Source: Chitinophaga nivalis (GTDB lineage Bacteria > Bacteroidota > Bacteroidia > Chitinophagales > Chitinophagaceae). Taken from it: 64,000 nt of DNA. Numbering within the stretch: position 1 is the first letter of the stretch; every line of letters begins with the position of its first letter. The DNA lies in the NCBI RefSeq assembly GCF_025989125.1, contig NZ_JAPDNR010000001.1, positions 7,304,087-7,368,086 of the forward strand, written 5' to 3'. The notes under the pieces were generated by a model, which saw nothing but the letters and a program-made list of their open reading frames with translations, had not been told where the DNA came from and searched no databases. A program made the position numbers and the translations under genes. This document shows positions 47,336 to 60,300 of the stretch, in pieces.

Positions 47336-49120
47336 TTAGTTTGTAAACTGCATCGTGCTCAGGTTACGGTAAATACCGCCATCTACAGTGAGCAACTCAT
47401 GATGTGTACCTTCCTCTACTACATAACCATCGTCGAGTACAACAATTTTATCTGCTTCCCGAACAGTTGCCAGCCTGTGTGCAATGATGATGGAAGTACG
47501 TCCTTCCATCAGCTTATCCAGGGCATCCTGTACCAGTTTTTCTGATTCTGCATCCAATGCAGAAGTAGCTTCATCCAGTATCAGGATACGGGGATTTTTC
47601 AGCACGGCACGGGCAATGGCAATACGTTGCCGTTGTCCGCCGGACAACTGTACGCCGCGGTCGCCCACCATGGTATCCATACCTTCCGGGAAGTTTTGTA
47701 TAAACTCCCAGGCATTGGCCTGTTTAGCAGCATAGATAATTTCTTCCTCTGTAGCACCCGGTTTACCGTAAGCGATATTATCCCGGATGGAACTACCGAA
47801 GAGAAAAACATCCTGTAATACAACGGCCATCTGGTTTCTCAAAACAGAATAAGGGAAATCTCTTCCATCTCTTCCATCGAAACTAATCGCACCGTTCACC
47901 GGGTCGTAGAATCGTAACAGCAAAGAAACGATGGTACTTTTACCGGCGCCGCTGGGACCCACCAGGGCCACTTTCTGATTAGCTTCCACCGAAAAGGAAA
48001 TATCCTTCAATACGCTGACATCGCTGCGGGAAGGATAATGAAAAGAGATATTCTCAAAAGTGATCAGGCCATTGAGTTCATGTTCCGGTGCTATCGCTGC
48101 CGGTGCAGTCAGTTCTTCTGCCGGTTCTTCCAGGATCTCCAGGAGATTCTCGGTAGCACCGATACTCTTCTGCAGGTTGGAATATACTTCCGCCAGTTCC
48201 GTAACCGCTCCGCCAATGAAAGCAGAATAAATCACAAAAGAAACCAGTTCACCAGCCGACTGCATTTCGCCGGAGGCAATCAGCAGGGAGCCTTTCCAGA
48301 TCACTGCTACCATCGCACCGAAGATACACAGCATCAGGAAAGAGAGGAAAGCACCCCGGTAAATACCGCTTTTCATGCCAATTTCTGCGGCTTCATTGAT
48401 TTTCTTCCCGTAACGTCTCATCTCAAAGAACTCGTTGGCAAAAGCCTTCACATTGAGAATGCCCTGCAATGTTTCCTCCAGAATGGTATTGGCTTCTGCC
48501 ACCCGATCCTGCGCTGCTTTGGAAAATTTACGGATGTATTTTCCGAAAACAAAAGCAACCACCAGGATCACCGGCAACAGCATCAACATAAAAAAAGTGA
48601 GCTTTGCAGAAGTCGTAAGCAACAACACAAAACCGCCTGCCAGGACGATCAAATTCCTGATAAATTCTGCGATGGTAGTCGTAAACGTTTCCTGCAACAG
48701 GGAAATATCCGCTGATATACGGCTGTTCAGTTCCCCTACCCTTCTGGTCAGGAAGAACTTCATCGGCAGCTGTATCAGGTGATTATAGATATGCTGCCGC
48801 AAAGAGGACAGGGTCTTTTCCGTTACATTCACAAAGAAGATAACCCGGAAAAAAGAACAAATACCTTGTCCTATCAATACCGCTACGAGTATAAATCCCA
48901 GGCGGTTAATTTCCGGTGTTAACCGCATTTTTTGTCCGGAATCCACCAGCTTTCCCAACAGATCAGGAATAAACAGACTGGATATACTGGAAGCCAGCAA
49001 CAGGACCATACCAATGGTAAACTCGATCCAGAAAGGCTTCACATATTTGTATAAACGTAAGGTCTGTTTAAATGTACCAGCACCAGCAGACTGGTTTTTC
49101 TTTACTTCATTCGACTGCAT
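47336..49120 (-). CDS. MsbA-type ABC exporter (fused permease and ATPase)
   Basis: The 594-residue half-transporter has a six-helix ABC membrane domain at about 25-330 and a nucleotide-binding domain at about 355-590. Walker A is GPSGAGKST, the signature motif is LSGGQRQRIAIARA, Walker B is ILILDEATSALD, and the H-loop is IIAHRLAT. It works as a homodimer. It is the last gene of the minus-strand set NRPS, aminotransferase, exporter with only 73 bases between stop and start, so export of the peptide product is the most likely job. Lipid A or other lipid export (MsbA) cannot be excluded. Confidence 0.9.
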   Translation of the reverse strand: MQSNEVKKNQSAGAGTFKQTLRLYKYVKPFWIEFTIGMVLLLASSISSLFIPDLLGKLVDSGQKMRLTPEINRLGFILVAVLIGQGICSFFRVIFFVNVTEKTLSSLRQHIYNHLIQLPMKFFLTRRVGELNSRISADISLLQETFTTTIAEFIRNLIVLAGGFVLLLTTSAKLTFFMLMLLPVILVVAFVFGKYIRKFSKAAQDRVAEANTILEETLQGILNVKAFANEFFEMRRYGKKINEAAEIGMKSGIYRGAFLSFLMLCIFGAMVAVIWKGSLLIASGEMQSAGELVSFVIYSAFIGGAVTELAEVYSNLQKSIGATENLLEILEEPAEELTAPAAIAPEHELNGLITFENISFHYPSRSDVSVLKDISFSVEANQKVALVGPSGAGKSTIVSLLLRFYDPVNGAISFDGRDGRDFPYSVLRNQMAVVLQDVFLFGSSIRDNIAYGKPGATEEEIIYAAKQANAWEFIQNFPEGMDTMVGDRGVQLSGGQRQRIAIARAVLKNPRILILDEATSALDAESEKLVQDALDKLMEGRTSIIIAHRLATVREADKIVVLDDGYVVEEGTHHELLTVDGGIYRNLSTMQFTN

Positions 49121-49172
49121 GATAAAATGCCTTATTTAAGTTCAATGATGGCTGAGATGACAGCACGCTTTA

Positions 49173-49192
49173 AACCGGTTTTGTAACCGGTT
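49173..49192 (-). promoter_or_regulatory. Short palindromic hairpin between aminotransferase and exporter genes
   Basis: Two copies of AACCGGTT (49173-49180 and 49185-49192) can form an 8-bp stem with a 4-base loop. It lies two bases after the aminotransferase stop and could reduce downstream transcription. Confidence 0.45.
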
Positions 49193-49193
49193 A

Positions 49194-50480
49194 TTACGCC
49201 ACGGACGTCTGCAGGTTTGCTTTCTTACCAGTATGCTGCTGAATGGTATCCCGAACGATGGTAAGGGCTTTATCCAGTACATCCTGCTCTACAGTTAATG
49301 GTGGCAACAGTTTGATTACTCTGTCATGACGGCCTACACATTCTACGATCAGTTGTTTTTTGAAACAATCCTGTGCTATTTTTTTCGCCAGTAAAACATC
49401 GTCATAAGCAGATAAATCAATACCCCACATCATACCTAAACCTCTGATGGAAATACGCTCATCATCCCCTTTAATTTCTTCGTGCAGGAAACGATTGATG
49501 TAGGCTGATTTTTCTTTCACCGCTGCATCCAGGTTGGTTTGCTCCCGGAATTCCAGGGCCGCCTTACCACCTATAAAAGCCAGCTGATAACCACGGAAAG
49601 TACCATTGTGTTCGCCTGGTTGCCAGATATCCAGTTCTGGTTTGAACAACAGCATCGCCATTGGTAAACCATAACCACTCAGGGATTTGGATAATACCAC
49701 GATATCCGGTACAATACCTGCACGCTCAAAAGAGAAGAAGTTACCGGATCTGCCGCAGCCGATCTGGATATCATCTGCGATAAACAGGATACCATGTTTT
49801 TCACAAATTCCTTTCAAAGCAGCCAGCCATTCGGGAGAAGCTACGTTGATACCACCTTCTGCCTGTACTGTTTCCAATATTACTGCTGCTGGTTTTTCGA
49901 TACCGGAGTGGCTGTCTTCGAGAATCATCTCAAAATATGCCAGGCTATCAAATCCTGCCGCATTATTTTCAAAAGGGAGGAATGTTACGTTATGTAATCC
50001 AACACCGGCTACCTGTCTGTTGTATTGGTTGCTGGTGAGTGCCAGACTACCCTGAGACAGGCCATGGTAACCACCCATAAAGGAGATCACATTGGAACGG
50101 CGGGTATAGTTACGTGCCAGTTTCAGCGCGGCTTCAATGGCGTTGGTACCGGTAGGTCCGCAGAACTGAAATTTGTAATTCAGGCCTCGTGGTTTTAACA
50201 ACAAGTCATTGAAAGTCGTAATAAATTCGCTTTTCGCTACGGTAAACATGTCCAGCCCCTGCATGATGTAGTCTTCTGCCATGTATTCCAGCAGCTGCGC
50301 TTTGATGAAGTCATTATTATGACCATAATTAAGTGCACCGGCCCCCATCAGGAAATCAATATATGCGTCACCGTTATCCGCATACAATAAAGTGCCCTTT
50401 GCTTTCCGGAATACCGCCGGAAAACTCCGGGAATAGCTGCGCACATTGGATTCCATTGTTTCAAAAACTTGTGTTAACAT
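49194..50480 (-). CDS. Diaminobutyrate--2-oxoglutarate aminotransferase (EctB-like, class III)
   Basis: A 428-residue PLP-dependent enzyme. It converts L-aspartate 4-semialdehyde to L-2,4-diaminobutyrate with glutamate as amino donor. Family residues are visible: FCGPTGTNAIEAALKLAR at 106-123, SFMGGYHG at 133-140, ETVQAEGG at 203-210, ADDIQIGCGRSG at 235-246 and the PLP lysine Lys265 in VLSKSLSGYG. The match is to the DABA aminotransferase group rather than to ornithine or acetylornithine transaminases. There is no ectA or ectC here, so the product is not for ectoine. It starts 71 bases after the NRPS stop, and the second adenylation domain reads as Dab-specific, so it supplies that building block. 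Confidence 0.9.
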   Translation of the reverse strand: MLTQVFETMESNVRSYSRSFPAVFRKAKGTLLYADNGDAYIDFLMGAGALNYGHNNDFIKAQLLEYMAEDYIMQGLDMFTVAKSEFITTFNDLLLKPRGLNYKFQFCGPTGTNAIEAALKLARNYTRRSNVISFMGGYHGLSQGSLALTSNQYNRQVAGVGLHNVTFLPFENNAAGFDSLAYFEMILEDSHSGIEKPAAVILETVQAEGGINVASPEWLAALKGICEKHGILFIADDIQIGCGRSGNFFSFERAGIVPDIVVLSKSLSGYGLPMAMLLFKPELDIWQPGEHNGTFRGYQLAFIGGKAALEFREQTNLDAAVKEKSAYINRFLHEEIKGDDERISIRGLGMMWGIDLSAYDDVLLAKKIAQDCFKKQLIVECVGRHDRVIKLLPPLTVEQDVLDKALTIVRDTIQQHTGKKANLQTSVA

Positions 50481-50551
50481 ACAAACCGTTTTAATAATCG
50501 TTTTTAATAGTGATATAATTGTTAAAAAAAAGTGTGTGTACCTGGAGGCTA

Positions 50552-51360
50552 TCAGCCCTGTAACAACTGCTTATTCAGATAAGCAGCCAGTGCTGCAGCA
50601 TTCTCTTTCCTGATCATATTATCGTGGCTACCCGGCGCTGTGTGCGTATGAATGGTCTGGATATAATCCGTCCATCCAAGGGTATCATCGAAGCCTAATG
50701 CTGCCCAGTCCTGTTCTGCTGCCCTGATCACCGTCACGGGTGTTGTTATTTTTCCGGTAGCCGCATAACGCATAGTCGAATTTGCTGCCAGTAAACGGAA
50801 CAAACGTACCTGCAGATCCTGCGCTCCAAATTCAGTGAAGCATTTTTCGGTAATAACTGCTGTCATATAGGCGCGCATGTCTGCCTCCGGTAATTGCTCC
50901 ATTGCTGCCTGCAGGGTGGCCATCCACTCCGGATACGGTTGCTGTAACAAGCCGTATTCTTCCAGGTAGTCCGCCATATCGCCCAGCATACCCGCGGCAG
51001 TCACCGGTATATTGCCGGCATCCGCTACAGTATCCAGGATAGCGGCGAAGTGTACCTGTTCTGCCTGCGCTTCCAGCTGCCGGATCATTTCATGTACTAC
51101 TTTACCACCGAAAGAGTGTCCTACCAGCTGGTAAGGCCCAACAGGCTGTACTTCTTTCATCCAGTGAATGTTCTGCGCTGCAATACCAGCGATGGTTTCC
51201 AGCGGCGTCTCTCCTTCGAGCACGCCCATCATATTCAATCCGTATACCGGTCCGGCAGCATCCAGCTGGTTGGCCAGTTCTTCGTAACCGTCAGTGATAC
51301 CAGCACCACCCGGCACAATGAATACCGCCTGATTACCCGGTGCATTCCGGAGTAATACGA
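50552..51360 (-). other. NRPS type I thioesterase domain
   Basis: An alpha/beta hydrolase domain at the C-terminus. The nucleophile serine is in GHSFGG near 51103-51123 and the catalytic histidine in PGSHDNM near 50625-50645. It hydrolyses or cyclises the finished chain. Whether the product is linear or cyclic cannot be told. Confidence 0.88.
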
Positions 51361-54300
51361 TATGCTCATTACGGTTGGTCGTAGCATCCTCCGACTGATC
51401 TGCCAGCAACGCAGCCTGTTCTGCTACTGTTTTGAACAACATCAGCTCACTCAACCGGATGCTGTAACCCAGTTTCCGGATGCGGGCCAGCAAACGCACG
51501 GCCGCGAGAGAGTGTCCGCCCAGTTCAAAGAAATTATCGTATATGCCTACGCGTTGTACATCCAGTAATTCCTGCCATACAGCTGCCAGACTTGTTTCGA
51601 TCGCATTGCGCGGAGCGGTGTAGGTATGGCTCAGCCACTCCTCTGCCTGTGTTAAGGCCGGTAAACGTTTCCGGTTGATTTTTCCATTGGCAGTCAATGG
51701 CATTTCCGCCAGTGGTACCCAGATAGCTGGTACCATGTATTCCGGCAGGCGGCTGCGCAGGTATTCCTGTATCACTGTTTTATCAAATTCGCCGGCAGTT
51801 ACGACATAACCTACCAGGCGTTTATTACCGGAGCTTTCTGTCTGTGCCAGTACCACACCCTGTGTTACCAGACCACTTTGCTGCAGCACACGTTCTATTT
51901 CGCCCAGCTCTACGCGGTATCCACGAATCTTCACCTGATCATCGATACGACCCATATACACAATACTTCCATCGGGCAACCAACGCGCCAGGTCACCGGT
52001 TCTGTACAAGCGACTGCCTGCTGCGGTGCTGAAAGGATGTGGAACGAATTTTTCTGCCGTCAGTTCCGGTTGATTCAGGTAACCTCTCGCTACCCCATTT
52101 CCGCCGATACACAGTTCGCCACTTACCCCTACCGGCACCAGTCCGCCATAAGGATTCAGGATATAAGCAGTGGTGCGGGAGAAAGTAGTACCTACCGGTA
52201 CCCCGTGGTAAGTGCGATTCACATCTACGATGTGCATACATTTACCAATGGTGGTTTCTGTAGGACCGTAGTGATTCACAATGCGGCACGCAGTTCCGGC
52301 GGCACTTACCGCCGTGATCACATCCTGCTGTAATGCTTCTCCACCAAAGATCAGGAGTTGCTTCGGCAGCAACAGCGCTGTATCTGTACACAATGCTTTC
52401 CAGTGGGATGGTACAATTTTCAAACAATCGATCGGGTGTGCATTAAAGTAATCCTGCAGAAGTGCCGCATCATTAATGCTTTCTTCCGAGATGATATGTA
52501 AAGCACCACCGGTGGCCAATGAGCCATATATTACGGTATTACCCAGATCGGTAGCAATTGTTGGAATCAGGGCGAAGGTGCGGCAGGCAGCGATATCAAT
52601 TCTTTCGCACAAACCGTTCACGTAATCCACCAGGCTATGATGTTCAATCATTACCCCTTTAGGCTGGCCGGTAGAACCGGAAGTATAGATCACATAAACC
52701 AGTCCATCTGCGCTGCTGTAGTTAATTTTGGCCGGCACCGATTTCTGTTTGCCAATTGTTGGCCACTCTGCCTTGATATCGATCCAGGTGAGGGAATCAT
52801 CTGGTTGTTGTATTTGTTCACGTATAGCCGTATCCGCGAGTACGACGCGACAGGCGGTATCTGCCAGTATAAACGCTTTCCGGTCTGACGGGAAAGACGG
52901 GTCAATCGGCACATAGGCCGCACCTGCTTTCAAGATACCCAGTATAGCTACCAGCATTTCGGTACTTCTCTCCATACATACCGGTACCAGGCTTTCTGCT
53001 TTCACGCCTTTCTTTCTCAGGTAGTGCGCCAGCTGATCCGATTTTTTCTCCAGCTCTTTGTACGTTAATACCGTTCCTTCATACGCTACTGCGGTCGCAG
53101 CGCCCTGTTTGGCTACCTGTGCGGTAAACAGGTCTACGATTGTTGCAGCCTCCTGTTTATGTTGATTAGGAGAGATCGTATTGAATACATGTAATTTTTC
53201 ATATCCTTCTTCTGCTGTGAGCAGTGGCAGTACGCCTATTTCCTGGGAAGGCTGGCATACGATGGACCATAACAGTTGTTCGTAGTGAGCGGCCATCCGT
53301 TCGATGGTGGCTGCTGCAAACAGGTCTGTTCTGTATTCAATGCTCAGTTCCAGGTCGCCGTTGTTTTCTGTTACCGTGAAGTTCAGTTCGAACTTGGCAC
53401 TTACGGCGGCTGGTTCATCCACGGATAATTCCAATTCACCTAATGCCAGGCCGGTAGCAGCCGGCATGTTCTGTAAGGAGAACATAACCTGGAATAATGG
53501 CGTGCGGCTCATATCGCGGTCTTTCACCACGGCTTCCACTACTTTTTCAAAAGGCATATCCTGATGGGCATATCCTTCCAGCATGGTTTCCTTCACTTGT
53601 TGCAACAGGCTGGTAAAGGCAGGATTACCTTCCAGGTTGCTACGCACGGCCAGGGTATTGATGAAGTATCCGACCAGTGCTTCTGCTTCCTGCTGCGTTC
53701 TGCCTGCCAGTGGTGTACCGATACAGATATCTGTCTGACGGCTGTAATGGTGCAACAACACTTTGCAGGCAGCCAGCAAAGTCATGAAAAGGGTGGCGCC
53801 CTGTTGCTGGCTGAAATGGTTGATTTTATCTACCAGTAAACGATCCATGTCGAACCGTAATACCTGTCCTTCTGTACTTTGTACAGCCGGACGTGGATAA
53901 TCCAGTGGCAGATCCAACGGTTCCAGGTCGGCCAGTTGCCGGCGCCAGTAATGCTGTTGTTGTGTTAACACCTCACCGGTAATGTAAGACCGTTGCCATA
54001 ATGCATAGTCTGCATATTGTATTGGCAGTGGCGGTAAGTCCGGTTGCTGTTGGTGCTCATAAGCAGTATATAATGCAGTTAGTTCTTCTACAATGATAGC
54101 CATCGACCAGCCATCGGATGCGATGTGGTGCATCACGATCATCAGCAGGTGTTCTTTTTCTGCGAGGGCTATTACACCGGCACGCAGCATGTAATCTGCC
54201 GACAGATCAAATGGTTGCTGTATGAAACCAGCGATGGTTTCCTGTACATCATCTCCTTTATCTGTGAGTGCCAGCTGCCAGTTGTCGGCAGTTAATATAT

Positions 54301-57300
54301 GTTGATATCCTTGTCCTTCCTGTTCCCGGATAACGGTTCTCAACACTTCATGGCGTGCTATTACGCCACGGATGGCATATTCCAGTGCTGCAGTATTGAT
54401 GGTACCTTTTAAGCGCAATACCACCGGCATATGATAGTGTACACTACCTTCCAGCTGATCGATGAACCACAGGCGTTCCTGGCTGAATGATAACGGCAAC
54501 TGCGCAGGTCTGTCGGTGATGGCAGTTATTGGCGGTAATATTACTTTATTACCCTGGCGGTCAATAAACGCACCCAATGCAGCAATGTTCAGCTGTACGA
54601 ATACATCCTTCACGGTCAGCTCTACCGCCAGTGCTTTACGCACGGCTGCAATCAACCGGATCACCAGTAAGGAGTGGCCTCCCAGTTCAAAGAAACTATC
54701 GTGTATCCCTATCCGTTGTATGCCCAGCAGTTCCTGCCAGATACTTACCAGCTGATATTCTGTGGCCGTACGCGGCGCTTCGTATGCATTGTCTTTTAAG
54801 ATGCTGGTTTCCGGTTCCGGTAATGCCTTGCGATTTACCTTACCATTGGTGGTTAATGGAATTTCTTCCAGTATTACCCACAAAGCAGGCACCATATATT
54901 CCGGCAGATGGATTTTCAGGTGAGCCTGTACCGCATCGCGGCTGAATCCTTCTTTTGGTACCACATATCCTACCAGCTGTTTGGTACCGGTATGATCTGT
55001 TTTCGCGAGTACAACCCCATTGCTCACAAGGCCACTTTGTTGCAGCACGTGTTCAATCTCTCCCAGCTCAATACGGAAACCACGGATCTTCACCTGGTCA
55101 TCTATACGACCCAGGTATTCCAGGTTACCATCGGCATACCAACGCGCCAGGTCACCCGTGCGGTATAAACGTTCGCCCGCTGCAAAAGGACTGGCGATGA
55201 AGCGGGTAGCCGTCAGCTCGTCGCGGTTCAGGTAACCACGCGCTACGCCGGCGCCGCCGATATACAATTCTCCGGCTACACCTACCGGCACCAGTGATTG
55301 GTGACTGTCCAGGATGTAGGCCGTTAAAGTAGGAATAGGTTTACCGATTACACTGGCGCTGCTGTTTACATGCGCAGCTGTCAGTTCCTGATAGGTTACG
55401 TGTACGGTAGTTTCCGTAATACCATACATGTTGATCAGGCGGCTGGCCGGATACAGCTCCTGCCAAGGCTTCAGCTTCGCCGGATTCAGCGCTTCACCAC
55501 CGAAGATCACATACCGAATGGTAGTGGTGTTTGTACGGGCGGTCAGGTAATCCTGTACTACGTAGAAGGAAGATGGGGTTTGGTTCAATACCGTTACACC
55601 TTCACTGATCAGCAATTCACCGAACAAGCCGGTATCCTGCGTCACTTCTTTCGGTACTACCACCAGGCGACCACCATAGAATAAGGCGCCATACATCTCC
55701 CATACAGAGAAGTCGAAACAGAAGGAGTGGAACATCGTCCATACATCACTGCTGTTAAAATCATACAGCGGTTTATCTGTTTCAAATAAACGTACTACGT
55801 TTTCGTTTTCGATCAATACGCCTTTCGGACGACCGGTAGAACCGGAGGTATAAATCACATACGCTACGTGTTGCGGTAAACGTACTACCGGCACCGTTGT
55901 TACCGGCTGTGCACTGATCGCTGCTGTCTCTCCGTCTATCACTACCCGGTTGGCAATATGTGCAAACAGGTGTTCATTACTGCGCTGACATACCACTACC
56001 TGTGCAGCCGTATCTTCCAGCATGTAATGAATACGATCTTCCGGATACAGTGGATCCATCGGTACATAGGCGCCACCTGCTTTCAGGACACCCAACATCG
56101 CCACAATCATATCCAGGCTACGTTCTGCGCAAACAGGCACCAGGGTTTCCGGTTGTACACCTTTGCTGCGCAGGTAATGTCCCAGCTGATTGGCACGGGC
56201 ATCCAGTTCACCATAAGTCAGTTTTTCGGAGGCGTATACCACCGCTACGGCATCAGGTGTACGTAAAGCCTGTGCTTCCAGCAGGTCTACGATGGTTTTA
56301 TCTTTCGGATAACCAGCGGTTTCTCCTTTAAATACGGTAAGTAATTGTGTTTCTTCTGCAGCAGACAACATCGGTAATTCACTGAGTGATTGTGCCGGTG
56401 TTGCGGCGATAGCCTGCAGCAATTGCTCATAGTGCGCAGCCATCCGCACGATGCTTTCTTCGCGGAATAAATCCGTGCAGTATTCCACACTTAATGCCAA
56501 TCCATCTGCCTGTTCTTCTATTACAAAGCTCAGGTCAAATTTGGCGGTGGTATGTGGTGTTTCTTTTTCTGACAAGGTTAATCCATCCAGGGAGAATGCA
56601 CCTCCTTCTTCGATATCCGGCGTATTCTGCAACACAAACAATACCTGGAACACGGGTGTTCTGCTGAGGTCACGGTTTTTAGTAACCAGGTCTGCCACTT
56701 TCTCAAACGGCGTATCCTGGTGTTGATAACCGGCCAGCAAGGTATCTTTTACCTGTTGCAGTAAAGCGGTGAAGGCCGGATTGCCACCCAGGTCGTTACG
56801 TACGGCGATGGTGTTGACAAAGAACCCGATCAGCGCTTCTATCTCCTGCTGGCTTCTGCCGGCCACCGGTGTACCCACACAAATATCTTCCTGTCCGCTG
56901 TAGCGATGTAATAACACCTGGAAGGCTGCCAGTAACGTCATGTACAGGGTAACGCCTTCCTGGCGGCTCAGTTCATTCAGCTGTGTGTTTAAGGAAACAG
57001 GCAGCTGGAAATTCATCATAGCACCGCGGGTACTTTGGGTAGCTGGTCTGGTGAAATCAGTCGGCAGGTCCAGCGTAGCCACACCAGATAACTGTTGTTT
57101 CCAGTAAGCCTGTTGTTGCGCCAATACTTCTCCTGACAGGTAGTTACGTTGCCAGATGGCAAAGTCGGCGTATTGTACCTGCAGCGCCGGTAAATCCGCC
57201 TCACGGTTACCTATATACGCACTGTACAACGCTGTCAGCTCACCGATGATAATACCGGAAGACCAGCCATCGGAAGCAATGTGGTGCGTATTGATCACCA

Positions 57301-60300
57301 AGATATATTCGGTAGCAGCTACCCGTAACAAACCTGCACGCAGCATATAGTCACGCGCCAGATCAAACGGTGTTTCTGCCAGCGCAGCAATCAGGGACTC
57401 CAGCTGATCGCCGGCATCCTGTATGGTTAAGGTCCAGTTTTCAGCAGGTAATACCTGCTGATAACCGATACCCTCTTCTTCTATAATCACAGAACGTAAT
57501 ACCTCATGGCGTACTACAATTTCCCGCAACGCCGCCTCTAATGCCACGGTATTCACCGTTCCTTCCAGTTTCAATATGGCCGGAATATGGTAATGTGTGC
57601 TACCTTCCAGACGATCGATGAACCACAAACGTTCCTGGCTATACGATAATGGGATACGTTCCGGACGTGGCTGTACCACTGTTACCGGCGGTAAGGAGGT
57701 CTGACCCGTGTCTCCTGATACACGTGCAGCCAGTGTGGCTACCGTCGGATACAGGAATACTTCTTTCACCGTCAGCTCTACTGACAACGCTTTCCGTAAC
57801 TGCGACAGCAAACGGATCGCCAGCAGGGAGTGACCACCCAACTCAAAGAAATTATCGTATATGCCTACACGCTCTACGCCCAGCAGTTGTTGCCAGATAG
57901 CCGCCAGCTGCGTTTCTGTTTCGTTACGTGGCGCTACATAGGTACGTTGCTGGATGGCATCGCCTACCGGATCTGGTAACGCTTTCTTATCTACTTTTCC
58001 ATTCGCTGTCAGCGGGAAAGCTGGCAGTTCTACCAGCACAGGAATCATATACTCCGGCAGCTGCTCCTGTAACCATGCCTGCAACACCTCGCGTTTGTAC
58101 TCCGGTGTTACCACCAGGTAACCCACCAGGCGTTTGATGCCGCTTTCATCGGCTTTCGCTACCACTACTGCTCCGGTTACTGTCTCATGTAAATGCATCG
58201 CATTTTCGATCTCACCCAGCTCAATGCGGTAACCACGAATCTTCACCTGGTCATCTATACGACCCAGGTATTCTATATTGCCATCAGGCAGCCAGCGACC
58301 TACGTCACCTGTTTTATACATACGGCCACCGTGATATGGATCGGCTATGAATTTTTCTGCCGTCAGGGCATCACGGTTCAGGTAACCACGCGCTACACCG
58401 ATACCACCTACGGCTATTTCTCCCGGTACGCCATAAGGGCATAAGCCATGACCTGCATCCAGTACATACAGGTGCAGGTTCTGCACTGCTTTACCTACCG
58501 GCACATTCGCCGATACCGGCGCTTCCCGCATGAAGTAGAAGCTCACATCATCAGAAGCTTCCGTTGGACCATAGGCATTTACTACCGGAATACGGCCAAA
58601 CGCAGGATGCGCAAACCATTGTTCCAGCAGCTGCCGTGATACCGCTTCTCCCGTTACCAGCAAATATTGCAGCGCCGACAGCTGTACGCCGCCATCATCC
58701 TGCAATACCGCCGTCAGGTAAGAAGGTACCAGCTGCAGTAAGGTAATACCACGTGCTTCTACATCGCGGATCATCGCATCCGGACGCAGGATCAGCGATT
58801 CCGGATAAATCACCGTACAACCTCCGCACAACAATGTGTTGATCATCTGCCAAACAGAAATATCAAACGTATATGGCGCCGTAAATGCCAGGGAAGTGGC
58901 TGCATTCATCTCAAACTCCGTGATCATCGCCAGCAGGTGATTGAGCAGCCCCGCATGTTCTACCAGTACGCCTTTCGGCTTGCCCGTAGAACCGGAAGTA
59001 TAAATCACATACGCCAGTTGTTGCGGCGTAGTGGTGATAACAGGATTCGTTATCGGATACTGTGCCAGTATCTCCTGATCGCCATCCATAGAAATGATGG
59101 CCGTACCGGCAGGAATCACTCCCCGGCTGGCTTCAGAGGATACCAGTATCGTAGCGTTACTATCTTCTAAAATATAACCGATACGTTCGGCCGGGAATTT
59201 AGGATCAATCGGTACATATGCACCACCGGCTTTTATAATGCCGACAACACCGATGATCATTTCCAGGGAACGTTCTATACAGATCGGTACCAGCGTATCT
59301 GTCTTCACACCCGCCTGTATCAGGTGATGTGCCAGCTGATTGGCTTTCGCCAGCAAAGCACCGTATGTCAGTGTGGTTTCATTAAATGCCAGCGCAATCG
59401 CATCCGGTGTCAGCTGTGCCTGTTCTTCAAACAGCTGCACAAAAGTTTTATCGGCAGGATAAGGAACTACCGGACCACTGAATTGCTGCAGTAAGGTGGT
59501 AGCCTCTTCCTGTGCCAGTATCGACAGCTGGTTGATCTGTTGTTGCGGATTGGCTACGATCGCCTGTAACAGCTGCTCGTAGTGGCCAGCCATACGGTTG
59601 ATGGTAGCTGCTGCAAACAGATCGGTACAATATTCAATGTTTAGTGATAAATCATGCGGACCTTCGGAAAGGGTGAATGTCAGGTCAAACAAGGCAGTAG
59701 TTTGTTCCGGCTCTTCTACCAGGAAGGCGGCTTCGCTCCAGGCAGCACGGGATACTTCCGGCGCCTGCTGCAGTTCAAACATCACCTGGAAGATCGGACT
59801 TCTGCTGAGGTCACGGGTTTTCACGACCGCTTCCACTACCTTTTCAAAAGGCATTTCCTGGTGTTCATATCCTTCCAGCAACGTTGTTTTGAGTTGTTGC
59901 AACAATTCCACGAAAGCAGGCGCACCACTCAGGTCGCTGCGTACTGCCAGGGTATTGATAAAGAATCCGACCAGTCCTTCTACTTCCTGCTGACCTCTAC
60001 CTGCTACCGGTGTACCTACACAGATATCTTCCTGCGCGCTGTAGCGGAACAACAATACTTTAAAGGCAGCCAGCAACGTCATATAAAGCGTAGCCCCCTG
60101 TTGCAGACTCAGTTGGTTCAGTGATGCCGCAAGTGGTAATGGCAGCGGGAATTGTAACACGGCGCCATTACGGCTTTCCTGTACAGGCCGCACATAATCT
60201 GTTGGCAGATTAAGCGGTTCCACACCGGATAATTTTTTGCGCCAGTAAGCGATCTGACGGGCCAGTACATCCCCTTGCAGGTAAGCACGTTCCCAGATGG

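Noticed and set aside
48038..48715. 225-codon plus-strand frame inside the ABC exporter gene
   Set aside because: Antisense to a gene with complete ABC motifs; rich in His, Cys and Gln without any fold signature.
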